Shown: piece by piece, positions 1 through 8,109 of the stretch
Numbering within the stretch: position 1 is the stretch's first letter
How the letters are laid out: every line of letters starts with the position of its first letter
Source: Flammula alnicola
Taxonomy: Eukaryota; Basidiomycota; Agaricomycetes; Agaricales; Strophariaceae
Length of the DNA: 12,462 bases
Assembly: GCA_015499995.1 (NCBI GenBank)
Contig: JADNRV010000810.1
Coordinates: 1-12,462, forward strand
Direction of reading: 5' to 3'
Position numbers and translations under genes: made by a program
Notes under the pieces: model-generated
Database searches by the model: none
What the model saw: the letters and a program-made list of their open reading frames with translations, nothing else
Told to the model about the DNA's origin: nothing

Positions 1-123
1 CGGAAGAGCCAGGAGAATATAGGAGTCAAGCATAAGTACCTGGCGCGCAGGAGACAGCGTTCCATCAACATCGAACAAGCAAAGCTTCTTAAGGGGTCTG
101 TCGGAAAAAGCTGCAGAAACCAT
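1..123 (-). CDS. SEC53: Phosphomannomutase, 5' end only (partial)
   Basis: The reverse strand from ATG at 121-123 encodes 28 residues ending at a GTACTT splice donor whose first base is 39; positions 1-39 are then the start of an intron that runs off the window. The exon reads RPLKKLCLFDVDGTLSPARQ at its end. This is the catalytic HAD-superfamily motif DxDGT of eukaryotic phosphomannomutases, including the following [ST]PARQ that is typical of the PMM/Sec53 family. The enzyme interconverts mannose-6-phosphate and mannose-1-phosphate in the cytosol, feeding GDP-mannose for N-glycosylation, O-mannosylation and GPI anchors. The spacing from Met to the motif (about 16 residues) suits the family. 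An in-frame ATG at 193-195 would add 24 residues but would make the N-terminus unusually long, so I prefer 123. Only the first exon is visible, so integrity of the gene cannot be judged. Family call is confident; gene symbol by analogy to yeast. Confidence 0.88.
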   Translation of the reverse strand, partial: MVSAAFSDRPLKKLCLFDVDGTLSPARQVLMLDSYILLALP

Positions 124-300
124 TTCGACGTAAAGAAGAACTGGAAAAGACGTGGCGGTTGTAGACAGGTTACATACCGACCAAAAGACATCCATGGCCG
201 TTGCCTAATGCATGCGCAACTCAGGACGCGTTTGAAATTGAATAATTATAATTTATGTCGGAATTTCGTCTAACGTCCTCGCCGTTATTTGCAGAAAGTC

Positions 301-445
301 GGACAGGTGCGGCCGGTGCACCGTCACACGCGTCACACCTCGAGCCAGGTACTGCGAGAACGTCTGATCGACTGGGAGCCAGGTGCGCGGACCTGGTGCG
401 TGGACCACACCTCGCACCTATTACCAACAATTGTCCCACGGGTGC
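301..445. repeat. Degenerate GGTGCG / CGCACC word cluster, left copy
   Basis: Within about 145 bp, words such as GGTGCG, CACACCTCG, AGGTGCGCG, GGTGCGTGG and CCTCGCACC recur in both orientations. AGGTGCG near 381 and CGCACCT near 413 can pair as a short imperfect inverted repeat. The same vocabulary returns in the cluster starting at 904. It is non-coding by all signs. Dispersed or minisatellite-derived origin is an inference; no full-length unit can be defined. Confidence 0.45.
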
Positions 446-749
446 CCTTCCCACAAACCTGCGCACCCTTCCCCACTTTCTGCTCGCACCGTTATGCTGC
501 CCAGACGGGGGCGGCGGTCACTGTGCTGGCACGCGCCATATTCGTTAGTAACAGTTGCTATAAACATGTCACCGCCTCTGCTACATGAGTGGCTCAGTCA
601 CTAACCTCCAACAGTACCGTAAGTTCCGTAACCATTGCGCTGATTGTTTTTATTCCAGGATTAATTGTCGATCTACTCTGCATGATTGAGATAAGAAAAT
701 ATAATGAATTTAAAAACAAAGGCTGTATATATACACACAGAGAGAAAGT

Positions 750-832
750 GTGCTTTGACTTCGCTTAAGAGCGCTCTGACTTGCGCATGAGTGCTTTGAC
801 CGGCGCTTAAGAGCGCGCTTTGACTCGCATGA
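750..832 (+). repeat. Two-unit tandem repeat (41 and 42 bp) with CTTAAG core
   Basis: Unit 1 is 750-790 and unit 2 is 791-832. Both begin GTGCTTTGAC, continue with CGCTTAAGAGCGC, and end CGCATGA, with a few substitutions and one indel between them. Each unit carries a near-palindrome, GCGCTTAAGAGCGC-like, around the symmetric CTTAAG. A further degenerate relative, AGCGCTTTAAAGTGCGCT, follows at about 845-862. A short minisatellite is the simplest reading. Confidence 0.7.
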
Positions 833-903
833 CGAAAAAGGAGAAAGCGCTTTAAAGTGCGCTGCGGGGGTACTTGGCACTTGTTTGCACTGGGTAGGCC
901 GTG

Positions 904-1133
904 GCTAGGTGCAAGGTGCAGGTGCGAGGTGCGAAGTGCGAAGTGCTAGGTACGAGATAAGAGGTGCGAGTACTGGAGTGACAGGTGCATTTATGGTGAG
1001 TGACAAGGTGCGAGGTGCGCGTTGGGTGCATGGGAAAGACCTCGGCAAATTGCGGAGGTGTGCGGGGCCCGGGCCATGTCTAGGTGCAAGGTTCACGGTG
1101 CGAGGACCTGGCCCAAGGTGTGCGTGCACCTGT
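904..1133 (+). repeat. Degenerate (AGGTGCGA)n-type repeat cluster, right copy
   Basis: The words AGGTGCAAGG, AGGTGCGAGG, GAAGTGCGAA, GCTAGGTACGAG and GGTGCGAGGTGCGCG follow one another with drift, then thin out towards 1133. They resemble a decayed octamer to decamer minisatellite. Open frames through this region translate to repetitive Arg/Gly/Ala-rich strings in several frames and strands, the signature of a non-coding simple repeat, not a gene. Confidence 0.6.
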
Positions 1134-1437
1134 GACCCAGCAGATCCGACTTTCTGGGTACTGCAGTACTTATCATTTATGTACCCTTCACTCCAGGTCT
1201 TTTCAACCTTGGGTCTGGTTCAGCCCGGCTCGAACCTGCACGTCGTCGTGCACGACGTACATACCCTTCGTAATTGTGAAAATTTTGTTCACATTATGGA
1301 AAACTTCAATGAAAATTTTCTTTCTTTTCTTTTTCTTTTGGTCGTCAACACATATCATTGTGAACAACAATCATAGAAGACTACAAACAGTACAGAAATG
1401 CACTAGAACTAATACTCTGACTTCGTAACCTGGCCAA

Positions 1438-2725
1438 TTACTGGAAGATACATCAGTAAACATCTGAGCCACTCAACAAGACAGTGCACAACTTACAGCA
1501 GTGGCAGTGGGAGCAGCGGAGGTCACGCTGGCGGAAGCAGTGGCAGCCTCCTTCACGCCCTCACCGTGGTGCTTGTGGAGGCGGTGGCGGCGGAGACCCT
1601 GCTTGTGGTGCTTGTGGTGCTTGTGCTTGTGCTTGCGGAGCTTCTTGGTAGCGGTCTCCTCGGGAACAGCGGCGCTGTCGGTAGGGGTGGGCTCGGCAGC
1701 GGCGGCGGCGGCGGCAACGTCCCTTGCGCTCAGGTCGGCGCTGTCAGCAGCAGCGGCAGAGGAGGTGGCGGCCGGAGCAGCGCTGGTGGTGGTCGTGGGC
1801 TTGGCCTTCTTGTGACCGATCTATTCGGAGAATGGGAATCAGCCACGGGCATTCCTTGATATTTTTAGGGTAAGATACTAACGTGGAAGAGGTTGGTCAA
1901 CCAGCCACGGGCGGCAAGAGCAGGAGCAGGAGCCGCAGATGGGTCCTGGGGGCAGGAGGAGCAGCGGCCTGAGATATCAGATATTAGTATGAGTTCTACC
2001 AAGACCAATTGGCAGAAAGAAACTCACGTCGGCGACAGGAGCAGGAGCGGCAGCAGAGGGATCGGCAGCGGCAGCAGCGGGATCAGCTTGCTTGTGGTGC
2101 TTGTGGTGTTTGCGGTGCTTCCTGTGCCTGTGCTTGTGGCCGCCGTGGCCGCCATGTTCGCCGTGTTCGCCACGACTAGCAAGGGGAGTCTGCGCATCGG
2201 GAGTCGCCGGGCCAGAAGGCGTAGCAGGAGCAGCCGAGAGATCATCGGACTTCGATGCCGCGAGAGCGCCCTTCTTCTCACCCTGGTGGTGCTTGTGGTG
2301 GTGGTGGTGCTTGTGGAGTCCGTGGTGGTGGTGGTGGTGGTGCTTCTTCGTCTAACGTTTTATGTAAATTTATTGGGCTTTTAAAAAGCTGTAGAAAATT
2401 AAAATACCTTGCCGATCTCAGTGGGGGTGGCATCAAGGGAAGCGGCAGTCGCGGATGCAGCACCAGTAGCGGTGGCGGTCGCCGCTGCAACATCACGGAC
2501 GACAAAATCTTCGAAATCCTCATCGAACATACGGGCCTCGAGATCGAAGTCATTGTAGTCACGCTCGGCAAGGTCATAAGAGGGCTGCTGCTACAAGCAC
2601 CCCCAATGTTAAATGAGCAGTTATTCACATCAACACAAAGGAAAAATACATACGACGGGGAGAGCCATCACAGCGCTTCCGTAAGCGAGGCAGGCAACAA
2701 GAGCGAGAGTGGTTGTGGAAGGCAT
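1438..2725 (-). CDS. Predicted secreted His/Lys/Ala-rich protein (322 aa, 6 exons)
   Basis: Exons on the reverse strand: 2725-2654, 2590-2408, 2351-2028, 1945-1883, 1820-1497, and 1440-1438, which is just the TAA stop. All junctions are phase 0; the introns are 63, 56, 82, 62 and 56 nt. Residues 1-21 form a classic signal peptide (MPSTTTLALVACLAYGSAVMA). An acidic, aromatic stretch follows (28-57; DYNDFDLEAR, FDEDFEDF), then Ala/Thr/Pro linkers alternating with His/Lys blocks: seven consecutive His at 89-95, HKHRHRKHRKHHKHHK near 157-172 and HKHKHHKHHK near 278-287. About 37 of 322 residues are His, and the mature protein has no Cys. The block order RDVAAA, linker, TKK, His/Lys, GL-HKHH, GE occurs twice (from residues 56 and 247), suggesting internal duplication. 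I do not recognise a family. Metal binding or cationic surface activity is plausible from composition only. The model is strong except for the exon 4 acceptor. Confidence 0.8.
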
Positions 2726-2755
2726 ATTTATTGAATGAATGTAAGTTCGTAAGTT

Positions 2756-2814
2756 CTGTGAGAGCGCCCATGGTTAGTTGACTCATGGCGTCGACGGCGA
2801 CCAGCAGGACGTAC
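2756..2814 (-). other. Likely 5'UTR intron of the His-rich gene
   Basis: On the reverse strand this 59-nt segment starts GTACGTCC, carries a CAACTAAC branch-type site, and ends CTCTCACAG, 30 nt before the start ATG. Removing it deletes two upstream ATGs (near 2784 and 2769) that would otherwise open a competing frame. A second candidate 5'UTR intron of 56 nt lies at 2865-2920 (GTACGTCT, poly-T run, CTGAC, ACACAG). Confidence 0.55.
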
Positions 2815-2986
2815 TTCTTTAATTGAAATCGCGTGTGGTAGAGGGAACCGGCCCTTGAAAGTAACTGTGTACCGAATGTCAGACAAAAAAAAAAGACGAG
2901 CGGAGGACGGGCAGACGTACTGGATATGCGCGAAGCTGAGGAAGATGCACCAGGCACTTGGGGAAAGTAAGAATGGTTCGAGCAGG

Positions 2987-2994
2987 TTTATATA
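2987..2994 (-). promoter_or_regulatory. TATA box of the His-rich gene
   Basis: The reverse strand reads TATATAAA here, within GGTATATAAACC, a close match to a strong eukaryotic TATA element. It lies about 260 bp upstream of the ATG, consistent with a leader of roughly 230 nt before removal of one or two 5'UTR introns. A strong TATA box often marks highly or inducibly expressed genes. Confidence 0.6.
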
Positions 2995-3939
2995 CCCTGC
3001 CCCTAGCAGGCTAGCTATTTTTGTCTGACACGAGGAACCGCAGATTGTCATCAGCCGGTGCCGGGAGTCCGACTCTCACAGCCTACCATCAACTCATCAC
3101 AGTCCGAAACACACCCTCATTTTGTATCAAGGCCGAGCCTTTATGTATTCCTGTACACACACATATGTATGTCATTGCGAAAGATGAAACTGGAATTAAA
3201 AAATGAACATCCAGTAGATTCAATGGACGATTTAGTGCCAAATTATGTACACTGTGGTCACGCACATCTAAGTAACGTGGCGTGGTGTAGAAAGTTGGTA
3301 GAAAGCGTGGATGACATGGGCAGATGTGTTTTCGGATCTCCGGCATGCAAGCTGTTCTTCCCCTATGTCCAGGAAAATACGAATGGATCATCACCGCCGC
3401 AGTCCTGAGTGTCATGTACTGCCACAATCAACCGTCGTCGACTCCAACGGAGCGGCTTATGCCATACGTCAGTACTCATCGATTGAATGAGTAACCTGGA
3501 ACCAGGTTTGAAGTATCTGCGATCCTAGCGGGCTTGTGAAAATAGCGAATCAAATATAGGTCAAACGGACAAACAGCAGCCTAGAGCTCGTCATGACACA
3601 GCCTCGGCCAAGTCACTGCTGGCTGATAAGCGCTAAGCAGCCAAGAAGCTTTGACCTGCTCCGACTCGGGGCAAAAATCTCTGAGCGGGTTCAAGCGTCG
3701 GACATTTTGACTGTTGACTTGACATCCCCAGTAAATTCGAGTTCTCAGCTTCTGTCAAATCCTCAAAAGGTCGGTAGCATAATATCTATCGTGCTCTCGC
3801 ATTAATCAGTTTACAACCCACTAAACATTGAGACACAAATCAGACTGTTCCAAATCCTCAACAGCTGCGATAAACCGCCTGACGGCCGCAAGCAAAGTGC
3901 CAGTTACCAGTACCACCAAGCATTCGTCGTCACCATTGC
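2995..3939. other. Intergenic region without recognisable gene
   Basis: Between the promoter of the His-rich gene and the 3' end of the next gene I see no coding exon. The open frame at 3058-3408 on the plus strand has no family resemblance or splice-consistent partners. The right part, 3692-3843, is one copy of a dispersed repeat listed separately. AT/GC composition is mixed, with no poly-A tail, terminal inverted repeats or transposase fragments. Confidence 0.5.
3692..3843 (+). repeat. Dispersed repeat copy R1
   Basis: This segment aligns by eye to 12256-12402 in the same orientation. Shared blocks include CAAGYGTMGGAC, GTAAWTTCGAGTTCTC, TTCTGTCA, CTCAAAAGGT, GTGCTCTCG, ATTAATCAGT, CACTAAA and ATTGAGA, in the same order, with small indels. 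Most substitutions are C here and T in the other copy. It lies just past the stop codon of the gene at 3940-7103. The element type is unknown; no terminal inverted repeats or coding capacity are visible. Confidence 0.75.
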
Positions 3940-6900
3940 CTACTTTTTCTTCCTGGGTTTCGTCTGGGGCTTCTGCTCTTTGTACGCCGGGGTGAACGGA
4001 AGTTTCGAGAGCGGGTCGTCCGCTGCCTTGGTCCCTGTCCCGTACTGCCCGACGCTCGCCATGGTCAATGAGCGCGCGCGCTTCCGATTCTCTGGCTTAA
4101 CGCCGGGGTTGCCCTGGAGGTCTTTGTAAGCCTTCGATAGCTCTGTCTCGAAGTCGAATTGTGGAACAGTCTTGATGTTCTTCGGCAGGCCTCTAACACC
4201 GAAGACGTGGTCCTCGACGAGCTTGTCCAGCTGGGCTTCAAGGCGCATCGGGATGGTGCGCGAGAACGGTTCAATGATGAGTTTGGCGTTCATGCTCCGG
4301 TTCTGAACATGCCCTATAAGTCAGCAACGCGTGCATGGGGGAAGAGGGTAGGATGGGTGAACGAATTGACGATACGCGAGACGTACCAGGTGACTGAGCT
4401 CGATCTGAAACTCGTACTCGAGCTGCGGAGCAAGCCATGAATATTTCTGGGTCTTCATCCACTTCGGATTATGCTTCGCTTCTTCCTCGCCATTTGTTTC
4501 CGACTCGGTCGCCATGCCGTTGTCTCCCGCTGCCATCTCCGAATCCACTTGCATCCCTGTGGGCTCGGGATCCGGCCTGGCATTCTGAAGCCGGGCGGCT
4601 GTCTCTTTATCGAGTTTGAACTTCTCTTCCTGAGGCTCATCCCTGATGGGCTCATCGCCCTCCTCGTAATGCTTGAAGTCAAATCTTGTGCTGAGGGTGC
4701 TCGTAATCTTGGCCTTCCGCGCGGCGCGTGCCGGCTGCTTGGACTTCTTCAACGCTTGAAGGCGCTTAAACTCCAAAGTAGTAATGTTTTTGATCGTGGA
4801 TTCGGGTCTATGAAGTTGCAAACAAACACGATCATAAGACATTGTCTTCTTAGTATGTGATCAATGGCCTACCGGATCATGAAGGTGTTTGCCTCCTTGG
4901 TCCCGAAGATGAGGTTGCGGATGGTCTGGGAAGACAGCTTGCTCGCGGTGTCGTTCATACCTCCGAACGAAAAAGCAGAGCGGTGAAGCCACTGGAGATT
5001 GCACATCCATGTGAGTCCTGGTACATTGAATTGTCGGAGAAAGCCACCTACTTCTGCTTGATTCTCCCAGGCAGTACCGTCATCGTTCTTCGGCCATCCG
5101 AATATCTCTGCAAACTGGGGTGCGGGTATTCAGATCCCAGCAGTCGTCAATTGATGCGCGGTAGAAGACCGACCTTTGTCGCGCTGACGTTGTTCATCAC
5201 TGCTCCCTGCCCTTTGCCACGGTCTTCACCAACGACCGCACTCACTTTGTGCTGCGTCATAGATGTTTCCGTCGACTGCGCGCGGGGGCGCTGGGCATGC
5301 GGTTGGAGCTTGCGGAACAGCTCATCGTCTGCCTTCTTTGCTTGTTCGGCGGTGGGAAATGGCCGGGCCTCCTTCCGTTGGCCCTCTTTATGGAGGATTT
5401 TTATGGTCTCGGGGGATGCGTATAGCTTATAGAGGTTCAGAAGGTGTTTTCCTATAAGGACCCAGCGGTGTTTCGAACCGGGGCTAGGGATGTCACCTTT
5501 GTCCCGCTCGACGATTTCACAGTCTGGCTGGCAGCGACACTTACCCAGTGCCTTAGTGAGGAGCTTCTTCAAAACAACCTTGTCGATTTCGTCACATGGT
5601 TCTATGCGGAGCATTATGTCCTTGCGCGGGACCTTCTTTTTCCCTGGCAAGTCCCAGTATCGGGCGACGACCACGTTATTGGCCCGCTTGGGTGGGCTCT
5701 CTGCGCGCTCGGCCACTCCTAGAAAGAGGCGCAAGTGAGCACATAGCCCATAGCTCCGAGGGGTGAGCTACAGCAGACGTACGCTTCCAATAGTCGTATT
5801 GTTTAGAAACTCTTTGTTCTTTGGTCATTTCAACCACCTTCTTCTCAATCTTTGTCTCAGCCCGCACAAATGTGCCCCCAGGAACGCCGATGCCCTCGTA
5901 ACGGCCACGTGCAGTCCAAAGGGTAAACGGTCTTTCGCCCTGCAATACAGTTTCGTAAGTGACATTACCACCGGAGACAATGATCAGAACTCCTGACTTT
6001 GTCATCCTGTTCCCAATCAGTCTTGTATTCCTCGGCATAATTTCCCTCCAGCCTCGCTCGCAGTACCTCGGCGAGGATGTACAGGCCAGTGATAAGCATG
6101 ACAAAGTGGCGTTCCTCGACTGCTGGTTTGGTCTCCTCCACGACGCCCTTGTAGACAATGATATTCAAGGTACGCGGAGGCGCTTCCTCTTCAACTTCAA
6201 TGGCGTCTGCTACTTTCTTCTTACCCCGAGACTTGATTTTAGGCATTCGCTTGATTTCGCCTTTAACGGTGATTTCCAGTCTATCCGGGATCTGCTCGAA
6301 GCCTGAAGTAGTTTTAGTCCAGTCCTGAAACAGGCATCGGTGTGAAAAGATATCGTACCATCGTACTCGACAGCTGCATCACCACAGGCTCAAATCAGCA
6401 CACGCCTCGATATCACAGTCAAAGAAATTCGTACGAGGCGGTGGTGACTTTGGGACGTCCTTCTCTTCCGTTATCTGCATCATTTCGTCGACATCGTCCT
6501 CCACGTCGCTCTGTTGCTCTGTATAATTTATAACAGTCAACCTCCGACGTAACGGAGCATTAGCTTTGAAATTCCACCTTGGCCAATTTGGTCGTCGTCC
6601 TTGGCCTCTTCTACCTCTTCTTCAAAATCCTGTTCAGCGACTGCAATGCAAACGGTTGATGGCGGTTAATGTATGATCTGCAGCGGAGTATATGAGCGGC
6701 CTACCAGGATTCCCGAAGGGAAGTTTATTCTGTGGATTGATGGTACGACTGAACCAATCGAGCCTGGCCACGGCAAAGAAATTTGGTTGACCTGCACTTG
6801 GCCAGTCAGTCGTTGAGGAGCCTGGAGGAGGATGGCGCCAAAACGGTACACACCACTTATGTGCAGAAGGGAAGTCAGAAGAGTTGAAATGGGTAAAACT

Positions 6901-7103
6901 TAACATCATCGAACACATACCTGAATGCATGGGCCTGTCGAGCATCTGGAAGAAAACCCAGGTCGGTGAGGTCAGAATAGAAGCGCACAAGATGGAGAAA
7001 GCTGTTGCACGCGACCTTCGGAGGCTGTCTTCTGCTTCTTGTTCCGCACATCGAATTCTTCAAGTGCTTCGCCGGAGGGTCGCCTATCATCAGATCCATC
7101 CAT
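3940..7103 (-). CDS. Unrecognised multi-exon protein (~803 aa), acidic N-region and basic stretches
   Basis: Reconstructed exons on the reverse strand: 7103-7011, 6945-6921, 6821-6705, 6640-6578, 6518-6435, 6373-6359, 6302-6083, 6006-5783, 5718-5174, 5114-4873, 4807-4387 and 4302-3940 (stop TAG). Phases agree throughout, giving 2412 nt. The product starts MDGSDDRRPS, has acidic runs near 80-115 (DFEEEVEEAKDDD; DVEDDVDE), basic patches KSRGKKK near 155 and KPRKKK at the very end, a C-R-C-x3-C cluster at 341-347, and conserved-looking stretches such as GERPFTLWTARGRYEGIGVPGG, split here as GERPFTLW and YEGIGVPGG. No signal peptide or membrane segment is evident. Basic patches and charge suggest a nuclear or nucleic-acid-associated role, by inference only. 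Exons from 5718 down are well supported; exons 1-3 and the 15-nt exon 6 are uncertain. The intron near 6040 has two solutions (6007-6082 or 5997-6066), and exon 9 could instead end at 5246. Confidence 0.65.
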
Positions 7104-8109
7104 GCTGACGAATGGTGTCGTTCCTTCGCAGCGGGGAACAGAGGAGGAGAGTTATCTCGACACTTGAGGATCTTCAGTACTTAAGTATTGAACAAAACTT
7201 GGAGGGAACACTTGGACGTCGGCAGGAGTCGCGGTGGGGGAATTATGTGCCTGACCTGCCGCTCGGTCCCCTGAAATCCGGGCAGAACATGAAGAATACA
7301 TGACTGTTCTCGACAGCTGGTATGCATGAAGTGCCTGTCCGATGTTCGTCTGACAGCCTGGGCGATTTGCAAGAGGTACATATCTTGTCGACAAAGAGGA
7401 ACAACCGCCATCGGCGTCGAATCAGCTCCGAGTGTGCCTTGGCTGAGGCCTGAGGTACAATGGATGTATGTAAGTATGGCCAGACATCTGTCGACCAAGC
7501 TGGCCTTGCCAAACACCTCGCAGGCTCGCTTTTGTCTTTCTCCTTGAAATGATTGAGCATGCTGTTCACGTTGACATTGAAGTAGATAAAAAGTCTGTGG
7601 GTCCTAAGCCCACTGCTAGCCAGAACGATACATAAAGATGGAGGCAATTGAAGTTGAAATATTGAAATTCGCATGCACTTTTAATGCGCACCGTGGGAAC
7701 ATCTGTGCATCTCTCTCCCCTCCATTATGTTTTCTCGTCACCTCAGCAGGGCGCTTGATTGTACCTCTGCTCTCTATAGTGACCATGTGGATTATCATGC
7801 CCGCAAAGTGTACAAGAGTGTACGTTCATAGCGTAGGCGTTATCAAGCTTCAGGAACACCGGTGGTCCGAGACAAACGTTAACGAAGTTTGCGTTTTTTG
7901 AACGGTTCGTCTGATGCTCATCGGTATTTTTCCCCCACCGACGACATTTGGCAATGGAATCGTATGCAGGGTGCACGGATTTGTTCAGAGGAATTCGGCC
8001 AGGTGCCTGGTGTACCTCTTGCGATTGCCCTATGCCTAGATGTGACTTGGATATGTCAATTCCCGCTATACATATATTCCCCCTCCTCTGATCTCCAAGG
8101 CCGATTCTC
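7104..8109. other. Shared upstream region of two divergent genes
   Basis: About 1 kb lies between the proposed starts at 7103 (reverse) and 8110 (forward). Short open frames exist on both strands (for example 7243-7674 reverse and 7889-8413 forward), but none shows family features or joins by phase-consistent splicing to a neighbour. It should contain both promoters. I see no repeats or structural RNA signals. Confidence 0.5.
8066..8077 (+). promoter_or_regulatory. Possible TATA-like element before the 8110 gene
   Basis: The AT-rich word CTATACATATATT sits 33-44 bp before the ATG at 8110 and is followed by a pyrimidine-rich tract (CCCCCTCCTCT). If functional it implies a very short leader. 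It is weaker than the TATA box of the His-rich gene. Confidence 0.3.

Larger units (their letters stand above)
124..1437. other. Intergenic region, GC-rich with degenerate repeats
   Basis: This stretch separates the phosphomannomutase start from the 3' end of the His-rich gene, so it should hold the phosphomannomutase promoter (nearest 124 on the reverse strand) and the terminator of the other gene. I see no convincing coding exon. Open frames around 255-604 and 909-1428 are repeat-driven, low in complexity and lack splice-consistent continuation. It contains two clusters of GGTGC/GCACC-type words (about 301-445 and 904-1133), a tandem repeat (750-832), a perfect 14-bp palindrome at 1244-1257 and a pyrimidine-rich run near 1315-1340. 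Confidence 0.6.

Noticed and set aside
1244..1257. Perfect palindrome CGTCGTGCACGACG
   Set aside because: Symmetric, but a single 14-bp palindrome in GC-rich DNA is weak evidence for a site; no stem-loop terminator context in a fungal genome.
909..1376. Plus-strand open frame of 155 codons
   Set aside because: Its N-terminal half is translated simple repeat and it has no start context or splice partners.
1893..2384. Long plus-strand open frame rich in Val/Leu, looking like a membrane protein
   Set aside because: It is the antisense shadow of CAC/AAG (His/Lys) codon runs of the minus-strand gene, which has a signal peptide and phase-consistent introns.
3593..3805. Open frame of 70 codons on the plus strand
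   Set aside because: Its second half lies in dispersed repeat R1 and does not stay open in R2; no protein features.
4857..5432. Plus-strand open frame of 191 codons
   Set aside because: It lies antisense to well-supported exons of the minus-strand gene and crosses one of its introns; no family features.
5990..6070. Frameshift between the frames ending WEQDDK and starting MTKSGVLIIV
   Set aside because: A phase-consistent intron with a CTGAT branch site (6007-6082, or 5997-6066) explains the frame change, so a pseudogene call is not needed here.
6634..6990. Continuous 118-codon reverse frame as an intact first exon
   Set aside because: Possible, but it lacks a plausible start context and runs through a strong GTATGT donor at 6920. 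The model starting at 7103 with two introns was preferred; this part stays uncertain.
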